Positions 23,247-31,785 of a stretch of 32,084 bases of DNA are shown in pieces (position 1 is the first letter of the stretch; each line of letters starts with the position of its first letter). Under the pieces are notes generated by a model that saw nothing but the letters and a program-made list of their open reading frames with translations, was not told where the DNA came from and did not search any database. The stretch is taken from positions 1 through 32,084 of the forward strand of contig JAFSFH010000011.1 of the NCBI GenBank assembly GCA_017435305.1, written 5' to 3'. Source of the DNA: Clostridia bacterium (GTDB lineage Bacteria; Bacillota_A; Clostridia; Oscillospirales; Acutalibacteraceae). A program made the translations under genes and the position numbers.

Positions 23247-24138
23247 ATATCCTGTTTTTCACTTTCTCAATCATCGCGGCATCCGCCAGACCGTCAGAAA
23301 AGGCGGTGGCGCTACCGCACACCACGCCGTAGCGCAGGGCGGCGTCCCAGTCCCCGCTGCGCAGGTATTCCGTCAGGAATCCCGCCACGGTGCTGTCACC
23401 GGCACCCACGGTGCCGATCACCGTGCCGTCGGGGGCGGGCTGATACCGCACCGTGCCGTCGGCGGTGCACAGCAGAGCGCCGTCGCCACCCAGGGTCACC
23501 AGCACGTTCTGCGCGCCCTGCACCATCAGTTCTCGGGCGGCATCTGCCACACTGTCGATGGTGGGCAGATCCCGCTCCACCGCCGCTGCCAGCTCATCCC
23601 TGTTGGGCTTGATCACCCACGGTTTGGCGACCAGCGCCGCCAACAGCGGCTCACCGCTGGTGTCCACCACGATGCGGGTAACCCCCAGGCGTCGCAGGTG
23701 GCGCACCAGCCGCCCGTAGGTATCGCTCGGCGTCTTGGGCGGCAGGCTGCCGCACAGGCACACCACGTCGTCTGCGGCAACCAGGTCGGTCAGCTGTTGC
23801 TCCAGCTGCTCCAGCGCCGCCGTGGGAATGGGCACACCCACCCCGTTTTTCTCCATCTCGGTGGGACCGCTTATTTTCACGTTAATACGGGTCTCCCCCT
23901 CGGGCAGACGGATAAACTCCGTATCTACCCCTTTGTCCCGCAGGGCACACTCCAAGGCGACGCCGTTGTCCCCCGCCACAAAGCCCAGTGCCAGATTCTC
24001 CACGCCCAGCACGGTCAGCAGACGGGACACGTTGACCCCCTTACCGCCGGGGGATATTACACCTCGGTCACCTTTCTGCCACTCCTCCGCGGTGAGGGTG
24101 CAGTCCAGGGCAGGGTTGCAGGTTATCGTATAAATCAT
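23245..24138 (-). CDS. fruK: 1-phosphofructokinase / PfkB-family sugar phosphate kinase
   Basis: 297 aa. Seen: NPALD (8-12), GGKGVNVSR (31-39), CGSLPP (129-134), KPNRDE (177-182) and the catalytic GAGDST (245-250) with Asp248. This set fits 1-phosphofructokinase or tagatose-6-phosphate kinase, giving fructose 1,6-bisphosphate or tagatose 1,6-bisphosphate. The second of two adjacent ATGs (24138) has better spacing from GAGG and gives the family start MIYT. It overlaps the mnmA stop as TGATG. No fructose PTS gene is nearby, so the exact substrate is open. Confidence 0.88.
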   Translation of the reverse strand: MIYTITCNPALDCTLTAEEWQKGDRGVISPGGKGVNVSRLLTVLGVENLALGFVAGDNGVALECALRDKGVDTEFIRLPEGETRINVKISGPTEMEKNGVGVPIPTAALEQLEQQLTDLVAADDVVCLCGSLPPKTPSDTYGRLVRHLRRLGVTRIVVDTSGEPLLAALVAKPWVIKPNRDELAAAVERDLPTIDSVADAARELMVQGAQNVLVTLGGDGALLCTADGTVRYQPAPDGTVIGTVGAGDSTVAGFLTEYLRSGDWDAALRYGVVCGSATAFSDGLADAAMIEKVKNRI

Positions 24139-25199
24139 CATTCTACCTCTCTAATCGTACCGCCACCCACGACACAGTCGCCGTCGTACAGCACCACCGC
24201 CTGACCCGTGGTGATAGCGCGCTGAGGGGTGTCGAACACCACCTGCACCCGTCCGTCGGACAGAGCGGTGACGGTGGCGGGTGCCTCCTTGGCGGAATAG
24301 CGGGTCTTGGCGGTGACCCGCAGGGGAGCGGCGGAACTCTCACCCGCCACCCAGTTAAAGCCGTCCGCTATCAGCGTGGCGGAATACAATTCGCTTTCGG
24401 GGGTCAGCAGAACGGTGTTTGTGTCCATACACTTGCTCCGCACGTACAGCGGAGCGGGCAAGGCCAGACCCAGACCCTTGCGCTGACCGATGGTGTAGCC
24501 GATGAGCCCCTTGTGCCGTCCCAGCACCTTGCCGTCGGCATCCACGAAGTCCCCCTCGGGGTACTCCCGCCCCGTGCGGCGGCGGATAAAATCCGCATAC
24601 TTGCCGTCGGGGATAAAACAAATGTCCTGGCTGTCCTTTTTCTCCGCCGCGGCAAAGCCGTGCTCCGCCGCCTGACGGCGCACCTCCTCCTTGCTGGGTA
24701 TCTCACCCAGGGGGAAGCGGATATGGGCCAACTGCTCTTGGGTCAAAAAATACAGCACGTAGGTCTGATCCTTGGCGATGTTGGTCGCCTTTTTCAGTTG
24801 ATATTTACCGCTTTTTTCGTCGTATTCCACGCGGGCGTAGTGGCCGGTCACCACCGTATCGCACCCCTGCTCCTTGGCATAATCAAAGAGGTGTGAGAAT
24901 TTTAAATGGCGGTTGCACTCGATGCAAGGATTGGGGGTGTCCCCCGCCTCGTAAGCGCTTACAAACCGCTGAATAACGCAATCGTCAAACTGCCGGCGGC
25001 AGTCCAGCACCGTAAACGGGAAGCCCAATTTCTCCGCCACGGCGGCGGCATCGTCGGCCTCCTTGGCGGCGCCGCAGGACTCGCTGTAATCGTGCAGACG
25101 CATAGTGACGCCTACGCAGTCATAGCCGTCCTCGACCATACGCACCGCCGCCACCGTGCTGTCCACGCCACCGCTCATAGCAATCAGCGCCTTGCTCAT
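24138..25199 (-). CDS. mnmA: tRNA-specific 2-thiouridylase MnmA
   Basis: 353 aa. It thiolates U34 of Lys, Glu and Gln tRNAs using activated sulfur. Seen: PP-loop SGGVDS (9-14), catalytic Cys92 in NPCIECN (90-96), second Cys194 in DSQDICF (189-195), TGHYARV (118-124), GYTIGQRKGLG in the middle domain. AAGGGGGAG precedes ATG 25199. Coupled to the following phosphofructokinase gene. Confidence 0.97.
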   Translation of the reverse strand: MSKALIAMSGGVDSTVAAVRMVEDGYDCVGVTMRLHDYSESCGAAKEADDAAAVAEKLGFPFTVLDCRRQFDDCVIQRFVSAYEAGDTPNPCIECNRHLKFSHLFDYAKEQGCDTVVTGHYARVEYDEKSGKYQLKKATNIAKDQTYVLYFLTQEQLAHIRFPLGEIPSKEEVRRQAAEHGFAAAEKKDSQDICFIPDGKYADFIRRRTGREYPEGDFVDADGKVLGRHKGLIGYTIGQRKGLGLALPAPLYVRSKCMDTNTVLLTPESELYSATLIADGFNWVAGESSAAPLRVTAKTRYSAKEAPATVTALSDGRVQVVFDTPQRAITTGQAVVLYDGDCVVGGGTIREVE

Positions 25200-25240
25200 T
25201 GGGTCTCCCCCTTTCTGTTATAATAACCGAAAACCAAAAC

Positions 25241-25265
25241 GGAGCCTCCCTCCTTGAGGGAGCCT
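25241..25265. repeat. Fragment of the palindromic repeat family
   Basis: CTCCCTC-CTT-GAGGGAG (25246-25262) matches the first stem of the bipartite repeats at both window ends (compare 32066-32084). The core and tail parts are missing. It sits upstream of mnmA. Confidence 0.5.
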
Positions 25266-25313
25266 TTGCTCTATTCAGCCTTTTTATCTATTCATTATCT
25301 CTCACCATAACAC

Positions 25314-25343
25314 AAACCCGACGGTTTTTCAACCGTCGGGTTT
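25314..25343 (-). terminator. Terminator of the sigma-serpin operon
   Basis: A 13-bp perfect stem AAACCCGACGGTT/AACCGTCGGGTTT with a four-base loop, 15 bases past the serpin stop. The minus-strand T run (TTTGTGTTAT) is modest. Confidence 0.75.
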
Positions 25344-25358
25344 GATTTTCCTATATTT

Positions 25359-26858
25359 TTACGGATTTTCCACCACACCGGCAAACAGAATGGTGTTCCC
25401 CGGTCCGGTGATGGCAAACACAAAGGGTCTGTCGAGAATGAAATCCATACTTTCCTCTTTCTGTGCCGTTGGTCCTCTTTTGAGTCCTTCCACAAAAGTG
25501 AATGCCACGCCCTCGGCGCCCTCCTCGTCGATCTTCACTCTGGCAGCGTGGCTGGCGCTGGCGTACATCCCGTCACTGTTCTCCACAATGCCGCCGAAAT
25601 CGCTCTTGGTGTCGTCAAATATGTCGGTGACCCCCAACGATTTCAGCCCTTCATTCAAAGAGTAGTCCGCCTTTACGTCGAATTTGGGGATTCTCATATT
25701 CACCTTGATTTTTCTCTGTCGGATCCCGCCGGTATTCTCCTCCAGCAGCGCCACCATCTGGGGATCGCGGATCACCTCATCCACTGAGGAATCCTCGTCC
25801 GGCAGAAAGAAGACCATCCTGAACGAACCGTCGTCCAAGCCGCGGGCGACGGCGGTGTAGTGATCTCCGAAATAGGCGGTGGTCTTTTCAGAGGTCTTCA
25901 TAAACGCGCAAGTCTTATCTCCACCTACCGTATGGAACGTTTCCTGCGTGGTAGAGTATTCGGAAAATTTGCCCACCCACCCCGCTTTAAAGCAGATGGT
26001 GCTGACCAGTGCCAATACGGTATTATAGCTGAATTTGACGTTTTGCACTTCATTCTTCAGCAGTCCGTCGGTCTGCTCGTTCATCCATTGTTGCAGTTGC
26101 TTATTGTAAGCGTCACTGCCCATCTCGCCCCGATACACCGAGGCGTAATACGATCCGGCTAAGCGATCGACGGTATCGGCATCATACGCATACTGACCGC
26201 CGTTGTCCAGCCACAGAGAGTTGCCCAAGCGACTGGACGTCAGACCGTCGTCAATATACACACCATTCCACAGGGCGGCGTTCTTTTTCCGCAACGCAGA
26301 CAGGTTGGATACCCCCAGCAGCTCGGTCAACTGTGTGCGGCTGTTGCCCTCGGTAATTTCTGCCAGCATGCTCAACGCCATATAGACGTTCAGCGGCGAA
26401 TACACACGGTTTTCTCCGGCATTGCCGCTCAAAAAAGCGATAATGGTATGTTGATAGAAACCCGTCATCCCGTCGGTTTGTCCGTTGATTTTTTCTCGTT
26501 GACGGGAACGGGACTCCTTCCATTCGTCGAGATTGGTGTCTGTTCTTTTCACCATCTCGGGATAACTGGGAGCGGCCAACTGCGCCGCCTTGGCGCGGGG
26601 GACCGTGGACTTAGTCGGTTGCTCAGCGGTCGTGGTAGTATCGTCCGTAACGGACACGTCGGGGGTGTCCACCGCAGGCCGATCACCGTCGGGGCTGACG
26701 TACGGCCACACGGCTACCCCGCCCAGCACCAACGCGATGCAGGCCGCCACCGCCACGGCGGAATACCACCACGGCTTACGACGGCGGGTGTGGATCGCCA
26801 CACTCACCAATTCATCATCCAGACGCCCGATGGCGTCACTCAATTGCTCACGATTCAT
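25359..26858 (-). CDS. Membrane-anchored serpin, probable anti-sigma factor
   Basis: 499 aa. A short N-terminal cytoplasmic segment (1-30, MNREQLSDAIGRLDDELV then RRRK) resembles those of proteins following clostridial ECF sigma genes. One membrane span (31-51) and a Thr/Pro-rich stalk (about 55-95) lead to a serpin domain (about 130-499). Serpin hallmarks: YSPLNVYMALSMLAE (153-167), KAGWVGKF (291-298), hinge EEGAEGVAFTF (445-455), DRPFVFAI (476-483) and LFAGVVENP at the very end. The reactive loop runs from about 445 to 470, and counting from the hinge puts Arg461 at P1. Its ATG overlaps the sigma factor stop (ATGA). Serpin identity is firm; the anti-sigma role is inferred from coupling and topology. 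Confidence 0.88.
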   Translation of the reverse strand: MNREQLSDAIGRLDDELVSVAIHTRRRKPWWYSAVAVAACIALVLGGVAVWPYVSPDGDRPAVDTPDVSVTDDTTTTAEQPTKSTVPRAKAAQLAAPSYPEMVKRTDTNLDEWKESRSRQREKINGQTDGMTGFYQHTIIAFLSGNAGENRVYSPLNVYMALSMLAEITEGNSRTQLTELLGVSNLSALRKKNAALWNGVYIDDGLTSSRLGNSLWLDNGGQYAYDADTVDRLAGSYYASVYRGEMGSDAYNKQLQQWMNEQTDGLLKNEVQNVKFSYNTVLALVSTICFKAGWVGKFSEYSTTQETFHTVGGDKTCAFMKTSEKTTAYFGDHYTAVARGLDDGSFRMVFFLPDEDSSVDEVIRDPQMVALLEENTGGIRQRKIKVNMRIPKFDVKADYSLNEGLKSLGVTDIFDDTKSDFGGIVENSDGMYASASHAARVKIDEEGAEGVAFTFVEGLKRGPTAQKEESMDFILDRPFVFAITGPGNTILFAGVVENP

Positions 26859-27415
26859 ACATCATAACCCTCCTTTTTCAAATGCTCCCGCAACCCCGCT
26901 CGGGTGCGGTGCAGGGTGGTCTTGACCCAGGACAGACGAACCCCTAATCCGTCGGCAATGTCCTGCAGGGAGTCCGCGTAGAAATACCGGCGGAGAAAAG
27001 CCTGACGCACCGTCGGCTTCAGGGTGGAGAGATACGCTCCGATCGCCCCCGCCAACTGGTCGGCGTCCAGTTCTTCCTCCGGAGTCTCGCCGCCGGAAAT
27101 GCACTCACTTAACTCCTCCAGAGACAGGGCATATTCCGAGGCCGCCCGTTTCTCCGCCTTGCGGCGGCGATAGCGGTCGATGGCCAACTCACGGGTGATC
27201 TTGCTGAGAAATGCACCCAAACGGGAGGGACGCTGAGGCGGAATGGTGTTCCACGCCTTCAGATACGTGTCGTTGACCGTCTCCTCGCTCTCCTCCGAAT
27301 CGTTCAAAACGCGATGGGCAATTCCCAACAACATAGTGCCGTAGACCGCATCCGTCTCCCGCACAGCGGACTCGTCCCGTTGCCAGTACAATTCTACGAT
27401 ACGTTGATCTTCCAT
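26855..27415 (-). CDS. ECF-type RNA polymerase sigma factor
   Basis: 186 aa. Region 2 lies in about 15-85 (SEESEETVNDTYLKAWNTIPP, split by motif, then FLSKITRELAIDRYRRRKAEKR). Region 4 lies in about 125-180 (RQAFLRRYFYADSLQDIA then VRLSWVKTTLHRTR). There is no region 1.1 or 3, as in ECF sigma factors. GGAGGT precedes the ATG. An ECF-type promoter lies upstream, so it probably drives its own transcription. Coupled to a membrane-anchored serpin in the position usually held by the anti-sigma gene. Confidence 0.93.
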   Translation of the reverse strand: MEDQRIVELYWQRDESAVRETDAVYGTMLLGIAHRVLNDSEESEETVNDTYLKAWNTIPPQRPSRLGAFLSKITRELAIDRYRRRKAEKRAASEYALSLEELSECISGGETPEEELDADQLAGAIGAYLSTLKPTVRQAFLRRYFYADSLQDIADGLGVRLSWVKTTLHRTRAGLREHLKKEGYDV

Positions 27416-27441
27416 ATTTCTCCACCTCCTCTACCCTTAAT

Positions 27442-27467
27442 GCCGCATTTTTTGAGGGAAAGTTTCA
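27442..27467 (-). promoter_or_regulatory. ECF-type autoregulatory promoter
   Basis: On the minus strand TGAAAC (27462-27467), exactly 16 bases, CGGC (27442-27445). This is the layout of extracytoplasmic sigma promoters (TGAAAC-N16-CGTM) with one change in the -10. No sigma-A promoter of quality is seen in the same gap. Confidence 0.65.
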
Positions 27468-27510
27468 CTTTTCGGTCACATTTTATCACATTTCTTTTCT
27501 CTGTGCAAAC

Positions 27511-27545
27511 AAAACAACCTGCGACACAACGCCGCAGGTTGTTTT
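27511..27545 (-). terminator. mfd terminator
   Basis: A 13-bp stem AAAACAACCTGCG/CGCAGGTTGTTTT with a nine-base loop, immediately after the mfd stop. On the minus strand it ends in TTTTGTTTG. Confidence 0.85.
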
Positions 27546-27549
27546 ACTT

Positions 27550-30500
27550 TCATTCGTTCGTTTCCTGCACGGACTCCAGAGCCTCCCGCAGGGTGTCCAG
27601 ACCGTTTTTGCCGCCGGCGCGGTCGATGCGCACCGCGATATACGGCTTTTTGCCCGCCGAGATCATCACCCGACCGGGCAGAGCGGCAGTCAGCCGACCG
27701 CCCAGGTTCACGTCCAACTTCTCGCAATAGAGCAGCAGGGATTCCTGCTGCTGTTTGATCTCACGGATGCCCACCGCCGCCGCCATATTGCGCAGCAGCG
27801 CCACGTCCACCAGACCCTGCACCGCCGCAGGCGGCTCGCCGAAGCGGTCGATGAGCTCGTCAAACACGTCCATAGAATCCTCCACCGTGCGGATGTCCGC
27901 AATGCGGCGGTAGATCTCCAGACGCTGGGCGTTGTCCGAAATGTAGTTGTCGGGAATGTGGGCGGAGATGGGCAGATCCACCAGGCACTCCACCGACTGG
28001 GCGGCGGTGACGCCCTTCTCCTCGCTGACAGCGTCCGCCAGCAATTTCAGGTACATATCGTAGCCCACCGCCTCCATGTGACCGTGCTGCTGGGCACCCA
28101 GCAGGTTGCCCGCACCGCGTATCTCCATATCCCGCATGGCAATTTTAAAGCCCGCTCCGAACTCGGTAAAGTCCCGCATGGTCTCCAACCGCTTTTGAGC
28201 GATGTCGGTCAGCTCCTTGCCGCGGGTAAAGGTCAGATACGCATAGGCGCGGCGGGAGGAGCGACCCACCCGTCCCCGCAGCTGATGCAGCTGGGACAGA
28301 CCGTAACGGTCGGCGTTTTCGATAATCAGCGTGTTCACGTTGGGGATGTCCACGCCGGTCTCAATGATGGTGGTGCATACCAGGATGTCCACCTCGTGCT
28401 CCAGCACCTGCCGCCATATCTCGGACAGCTCCTCCTCGTTCATCTTGCCGTGGGCGACGGTGATCCGCGCCTCGGGGATGCGGTTGTGGAGGGCGGCAGC
28501 CACCAATTCGATATTATCCACCCGATTGTGGAGGTAGTACACCTGTCCGTCCCGCCGCAATTCGCGGCGGATAGCGTCGGCGATGACCCCGTTATCGTGC
28601 TCCAGCACGTAGGTCTGCACGGGGCGGCGGTCCTGGGGTGCCTCCTCGATGACCGACATATCCCGAATACCGCTCATGGCCATATTCAGCGTACGCGGAA
28701 TGGGGGTGGCGGACAGGGTCAGCACGTCCACGTTGGGGGTCAGCTCCTTGATGCGCTCCTTCTGCGCCACGCCGAAGCGTTGCTCCTCGTCCACGATAAA
28801 CAGACCCAGGTCGCGGAAGGCGATGTCCTGGGACAGCAGGCGGTGAGTGCCTACGATGATGTCGATCTCGCCGTTCTTCACCCGACGGACGATGTCCGCT
28901 TGCTGCTTCGCCGTGCGGAAACGGGAGAGCATCTCGATCTGCACGGGGAATCCCTCGAATCGCTTGAGAATGGTGTTGTAATGCTGGAATGCCAGTATGG
29001 TGGTGGGCACCAGGATGGCGCACTGCTTCGATTGGCTGACGCACTTAAACGCCGCCCGCAGCGCCACCTCGGTCTTGCCGAAGCCCACGTCGCCGCACAG
29101 CAGGCGGTCCATGGGCACCGCCCGCTCCATATCGCTTTTAATTTCGTCCACGCACCGGAGCTGGTCCTCGGTCTCCTCGTACTCGAAGTGGCGCTCAAAA
29201 TCGTACTGCCACTCCTCGTCGGGGCCAAAGGCAAAGCCGGGGGACGCCATCCGCTTGCTGTACAGCGTCACCAGCTGCTTGGCGATGTCCTTGACCGCCG
29301 TGCGGACGCGGGTCTTGGCCTTTTGCCATTCCTGTCCGCCCAGGCGGTGCACCTTAACGGTGGCATCCTCCTTATTGCCGATGTACTTGCTCACCAGATC
29401 CAACTGGGTCACGGGGACGTACAGGGTGTCCCCCTTGGCGTACTCCAGCTTGATATAATCCTTTACCACGCCGTGGACGTTCATCTGATGAACGCCCTGA
29501 TACACGCCGATGCCGTGGGCGGTGTGCACCACGTAATCGCCGATCTGCAATTCGGACAGACTGTGGATCTCCACGCCCTTGTCCTTGCGGCGGCGGACAC
29601 GGCGCACCGGTTTGATCGCCCGTCCGTGGGTCAGCACCGCCAGACGAGCCTCCGGCAATTCCATACCCGCCGACAGACCGCCGGACATCACCAGCACCTG
29701 TCCCCGAATGGGCGCCTCCGGCGCTTTGGCGTAGATGGCGGGCAGACCCGCCTTCTGCAGATCCTCCGCCAGCGTCATAGCCGCCTTTTCCTCGCTGCCC
29801 GCCAGCACCACGCAAGCCATCTTACGGTTCAGCAGATCGCGTAAATCCTCCGCCAGCAGCTCCACCCGTCCCGACCATACCGGCAGTTGACGGGCGTCCA
29901 CCGTGTACATTTTCTCCAAATGAACGCCGATGCCCCCGCGGGAAAAGGCGTCCAGCAGCACCGTGGGACGCTGCTCCAGCTGTGCCGCCACCTGCTCCCA
30001 GGTGGGGGCGTACTCCATCAGAGCACGGCACAGCAGCCCCTCCTCCAGGAGGGCGGTTTCATCCTGCTCCAGCTGCCAGCGATAGGTGCGCACCCGCTCC
30101 CGCACCTTGGCGGGCTCGGACACGAACAAAAGGGCGTCTCGCATATATGTAAAGGTATTCGCCTTTACAGGGTAAATCAACGGCAGATACTTATCCATCG
30201 AACCGGGGTGCAGACCACCCCGCAGGCGATCCACGTCACGGCGCAGGTTCTCCCGCACCGTGGGGGCATTTTTGCTCCGCACAGACGCCGCCAGCGCCTC
30301 AATATCCGCTGCCAAAGCGGCGGGGTCGTCGTACATGATCTCCGCCGCAGGGGGGATTGCCGCCGCCTCCAGCGGTTCGGTGCGCCGCTGGGTCAGCAGG
30401 TCGAAATAACTGAGGGTGTCCACCGTGTCCCCCCACAATTCGATACGGATGGGGGCGGGGCAGGCGGCGGGATATACGTCCACGATGCCGCCGCGCACGG

Positions 30501-31017
30501 CGAACTGACCCACGCCCTCGATCTGGGCGCAGCGCTCATAGCCCGCCGCAGACAGTGCGGCAGGCAGATCGGTCATCGGGAGGGGTGCTCCCGACACCAG
30601 TTCAATTGTTCTCTCCAATAGGGTGTCCGGCGGAATGGTGTACTGGATGGCCGCATCGGCGGTGGCTACCACGCAGTCATAGCCACCCTCCGCCATAGCC
30701 GCCAGCACGCCCAACCGCATCTGCTCATACTCACGGCTGGCCGACTCCATCTGCCGCAGGGATAATTCCCGCGCCGGCAGATACAGCGTCCGCATACCCA
30801 GCGCCGCCAGATCCTCGGTCAGGCGATGAGCCTCCGCCTCGTCCCCTACCAGCACCACGCTCCGCCGCTTTTGCGCGCGGCACAGACCCGCCACAAACAG
30901 CGCCTTGTGTATGTGGGCCAGCCCCACCAGCTGGATGGGGGTGCGGCGGGCGGTCAGATCCTCACAGACACTCCGATAGGCCGGCAGAGCCGCCAACCCT
31001 TTGTCCCAAATGCTCAT
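27550..31017 (-). CDS. mfd: Transcription-repair coupling factor Mfd
   Basis: 1155 aa, full family length. It removes RNA polymerase stalled at DNA lesions and recruits UvrA. In order: UvrB-like N-terminal domains (about 1-340), CarD-like polymerase-interacting domain (about 488-545, IGDYVVHTAHGIGVYQG), RecG-like translocase with CGDVGFGKT (641-649), DEEQRFG (743-749) and GRVGRS, and a C-terminal TRCF domain. GAGGA lies about 8 bases before the ATG. It follows pth by 11 bases, the conserved pth-mfd order of Firmicutes. Confidence 0.98.
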   Translation of the reverse strand: MSIWDKGLAALPAYRSVCEDLTARRTPIQLVGLAHIHKALFVAGLCRAQKRRSVVLVGDEAEAHRLTEDLAALGMRTLYLPARELSLRQMESASREYEQMRLGVLAAMAEGGYDCVVATADAAIQYTIPPDTLLERTIELVSGAPLPMTDLPAALSAAGYERCAQIEGVGQFAVRGGIVDVYPAACPAPIRIELWGDTVDTLSYFDLLTQRRTEPLEAAAIPPAAEIMYDDPAALAADIEALAASVRSKNAPTVRENLRRDVDRLRGGLHPGSMDKYLPLIYPVKANTFTYMRDALLFVSEPAKVRERVRTYRWQLEQDETALLEEGLLCRALMEYAPTWEQVAAQLEQRPTVLLDAFSRGGIGVHLEKMYTVDARQLPVWSGRVELLAEDLRDLLNRKMACVVLAGSEEKAAMTLAEDLQKAGLPAIYAKAPEAPIRGQVLVMSGGLSAGMELPEARLAVLTHGRAIKPVRRVRRRKDKGVEIHSLSELQIGDYVVHTAHGIGVYQGVHQMNVHGVVKDYIKLEYAKGDTLYVPVTQLDLVSKYIGNKEDATVKVHRLGGQEWQKAKTRVRTAVKDIAKQLVTLYSKRMASPGFAFGPDEEWQYDFERHFEYEETEDQLRCVDEIKSDMERAVPMDRLLCGDVGFGKTEVALRAAFKCVSQSKQCAILVPTTILAFQHYNTILKRFEGFPVQIEMLSRFRTAKQQADIVRRVKNGEIDIIVGTHRLLSQDIAFRDLGLFIVDEEQRFGVAQKERIKELTPNVDVLTLSATPIPRTLNMAMSGIRDMSVIEEAPQDRRPVQTYVLEHDNGVIADAIRRELRRDGQVYYLHNRVDNIELVAAALHNRIPEARITVAHGKMNEEELSEIWRQVLEHEVDILVCTTIIETGVDIPNVNTLIIENADRYGLSQLHQLRGRVGRSSRRAYAYLTFTRGKELTDIAQKRLETMRDFTEFGAGFKIAMRDMEIRGAGNLLGAQQHGHMEAVGYDMYLKLLADAVSEEKGVTAAQSVECLVDLPISAHIPDNYISDNAQRLEIYRRIADIRTVEDSMDVFDELIDRFGEPPAAVQGLVDVALLRNMAAAVGIREIKQQQESLLLYCEKLDVNLGGRLTAALPGRVMISAGKKPYIAVRIDRAGGKNGLDTLREALESVQETNE

Positions 31018-31028
31018 ACGAAAAATCC

Positions 31029-31622
31029 TCAGTGAGAATACTTGTTCATAGCCGATTCAATGCTGTCGACAATGATCTCCTTGGCCGCGGCGGCGGCCTT
31101 CTCAAAGGCCTCCTCCATCAGCGGCTGTTCATCCTTCTTATACTTGCTCAGCACCCAGTCCGCCAGGTCGTAGGCGGGGTGGGGCTTGGCGCCCACGCCG
31201 ATGCGCACACGAGGGAAAGCGTCCTCGCCGATGGAGCAGATGATGCTGCGCAGACCCTTCTGCCCGCCGTCGGAGCCTTTTCCGCGCACCCGTACCACAC
31301 CGGGGTTCAGGGCGATGTCGTCGGACAGCACCAGCAGCTGGTCGGTAGACAACTTGTAGAAAGCCATAGCCGCCTGCACCGCCTCGCCGGAATTGTTCAT
31401 AAAGGTCTGGGGGAACATCAGCATCACCTTTTTGTCGCCGATGGTGCCGGTGCCCACCAGCGCCTTGAATTGCTTTTTGTTCAGAGTGATGCCGTGATCC
31501 TTGGCCAGCACGGTCAGGGCGTCAATGCCCGCATTGTGACGGGTGTGCTCATAGGCCATACCGGGGTTACCCAGACCCACCACCAGCCAGTCGACGGCGG
31601 TTTTTTTCTTCTGAAACAGCAT
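31029..31622 (-). CDS. pth: Peptidyl-tRNA hydrolase
   Basis: 197 aa. It frees tRNA from prematurely released peptidyl-tRNA. Seen: GLGNPG (16-21), catalytic His29 in YEHTRHNAG (24-32), NNSGE with Asn76, Asp101/102 in VLSDDIAL. The usual GGHNG segment reads GGQKG (119-123), so the Asn that positions the tRNA end in the E. coli enzyme is a Lys here. ATG 31622 has GGAGG eight bases upstream. First gene of pth-mfd, behind a sigma-A promoter. Confidence 0.95.
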   Translation of the reverse strand: MLFQKKKTAVDWLVVGLGNPGMAYEHTRHNAGIDALTVLAKDHGITLNKKQFKALVGTGTIGDKKVMLMFPQTFMNNSGEAVQAAMAFYKLSTDQLLVLSDDIALNPGVVRVRGKGSDGGQKGLRSIICSIGEDAFPRVRIGVGAKPHPAYDLADWVLSKYKKDEQPLMEEAFEKAAAAAKEIIVDSIESAMNKYSH

Positions 31623-31711
31623 ACGGTTTTCCTCCTGAAATGACACAAAATGATACGACGATACGCCGAAAGTCACACGACCTCCGGCTGTTTATTGCTT
31701 ATTACACACCC

Positions 31712-31740
31712 AGTATAGCAAAAAGCGAAACGTATCGCAA
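31712..31740 (-). promoter_or_regulatory. pth-mfd promoter
   Basis: On the minus strand TTGCGA (31735-31740), 17 bases, TATACT (31712-31717). It lies 89 bases before the pth start. Confidence 0.7.
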
Positions 31741-31785
31741 GAGAAATTTGCAGAACAAAGAAACGATTTACTCCAACCAATTGTT

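Noticed and set aside
25314..25343. Regulatory operator between mnmA and the serpin gene
   Set aside because: The perfect stem-loop right after a stop codon is explained by a terminator.
27958..29844. 628-codon plus-strand frame opposite mfd
   Set aside because: His/Gln/Leu-rich antisense of a full-length mfd gene, with no start signal or recognisable domain.
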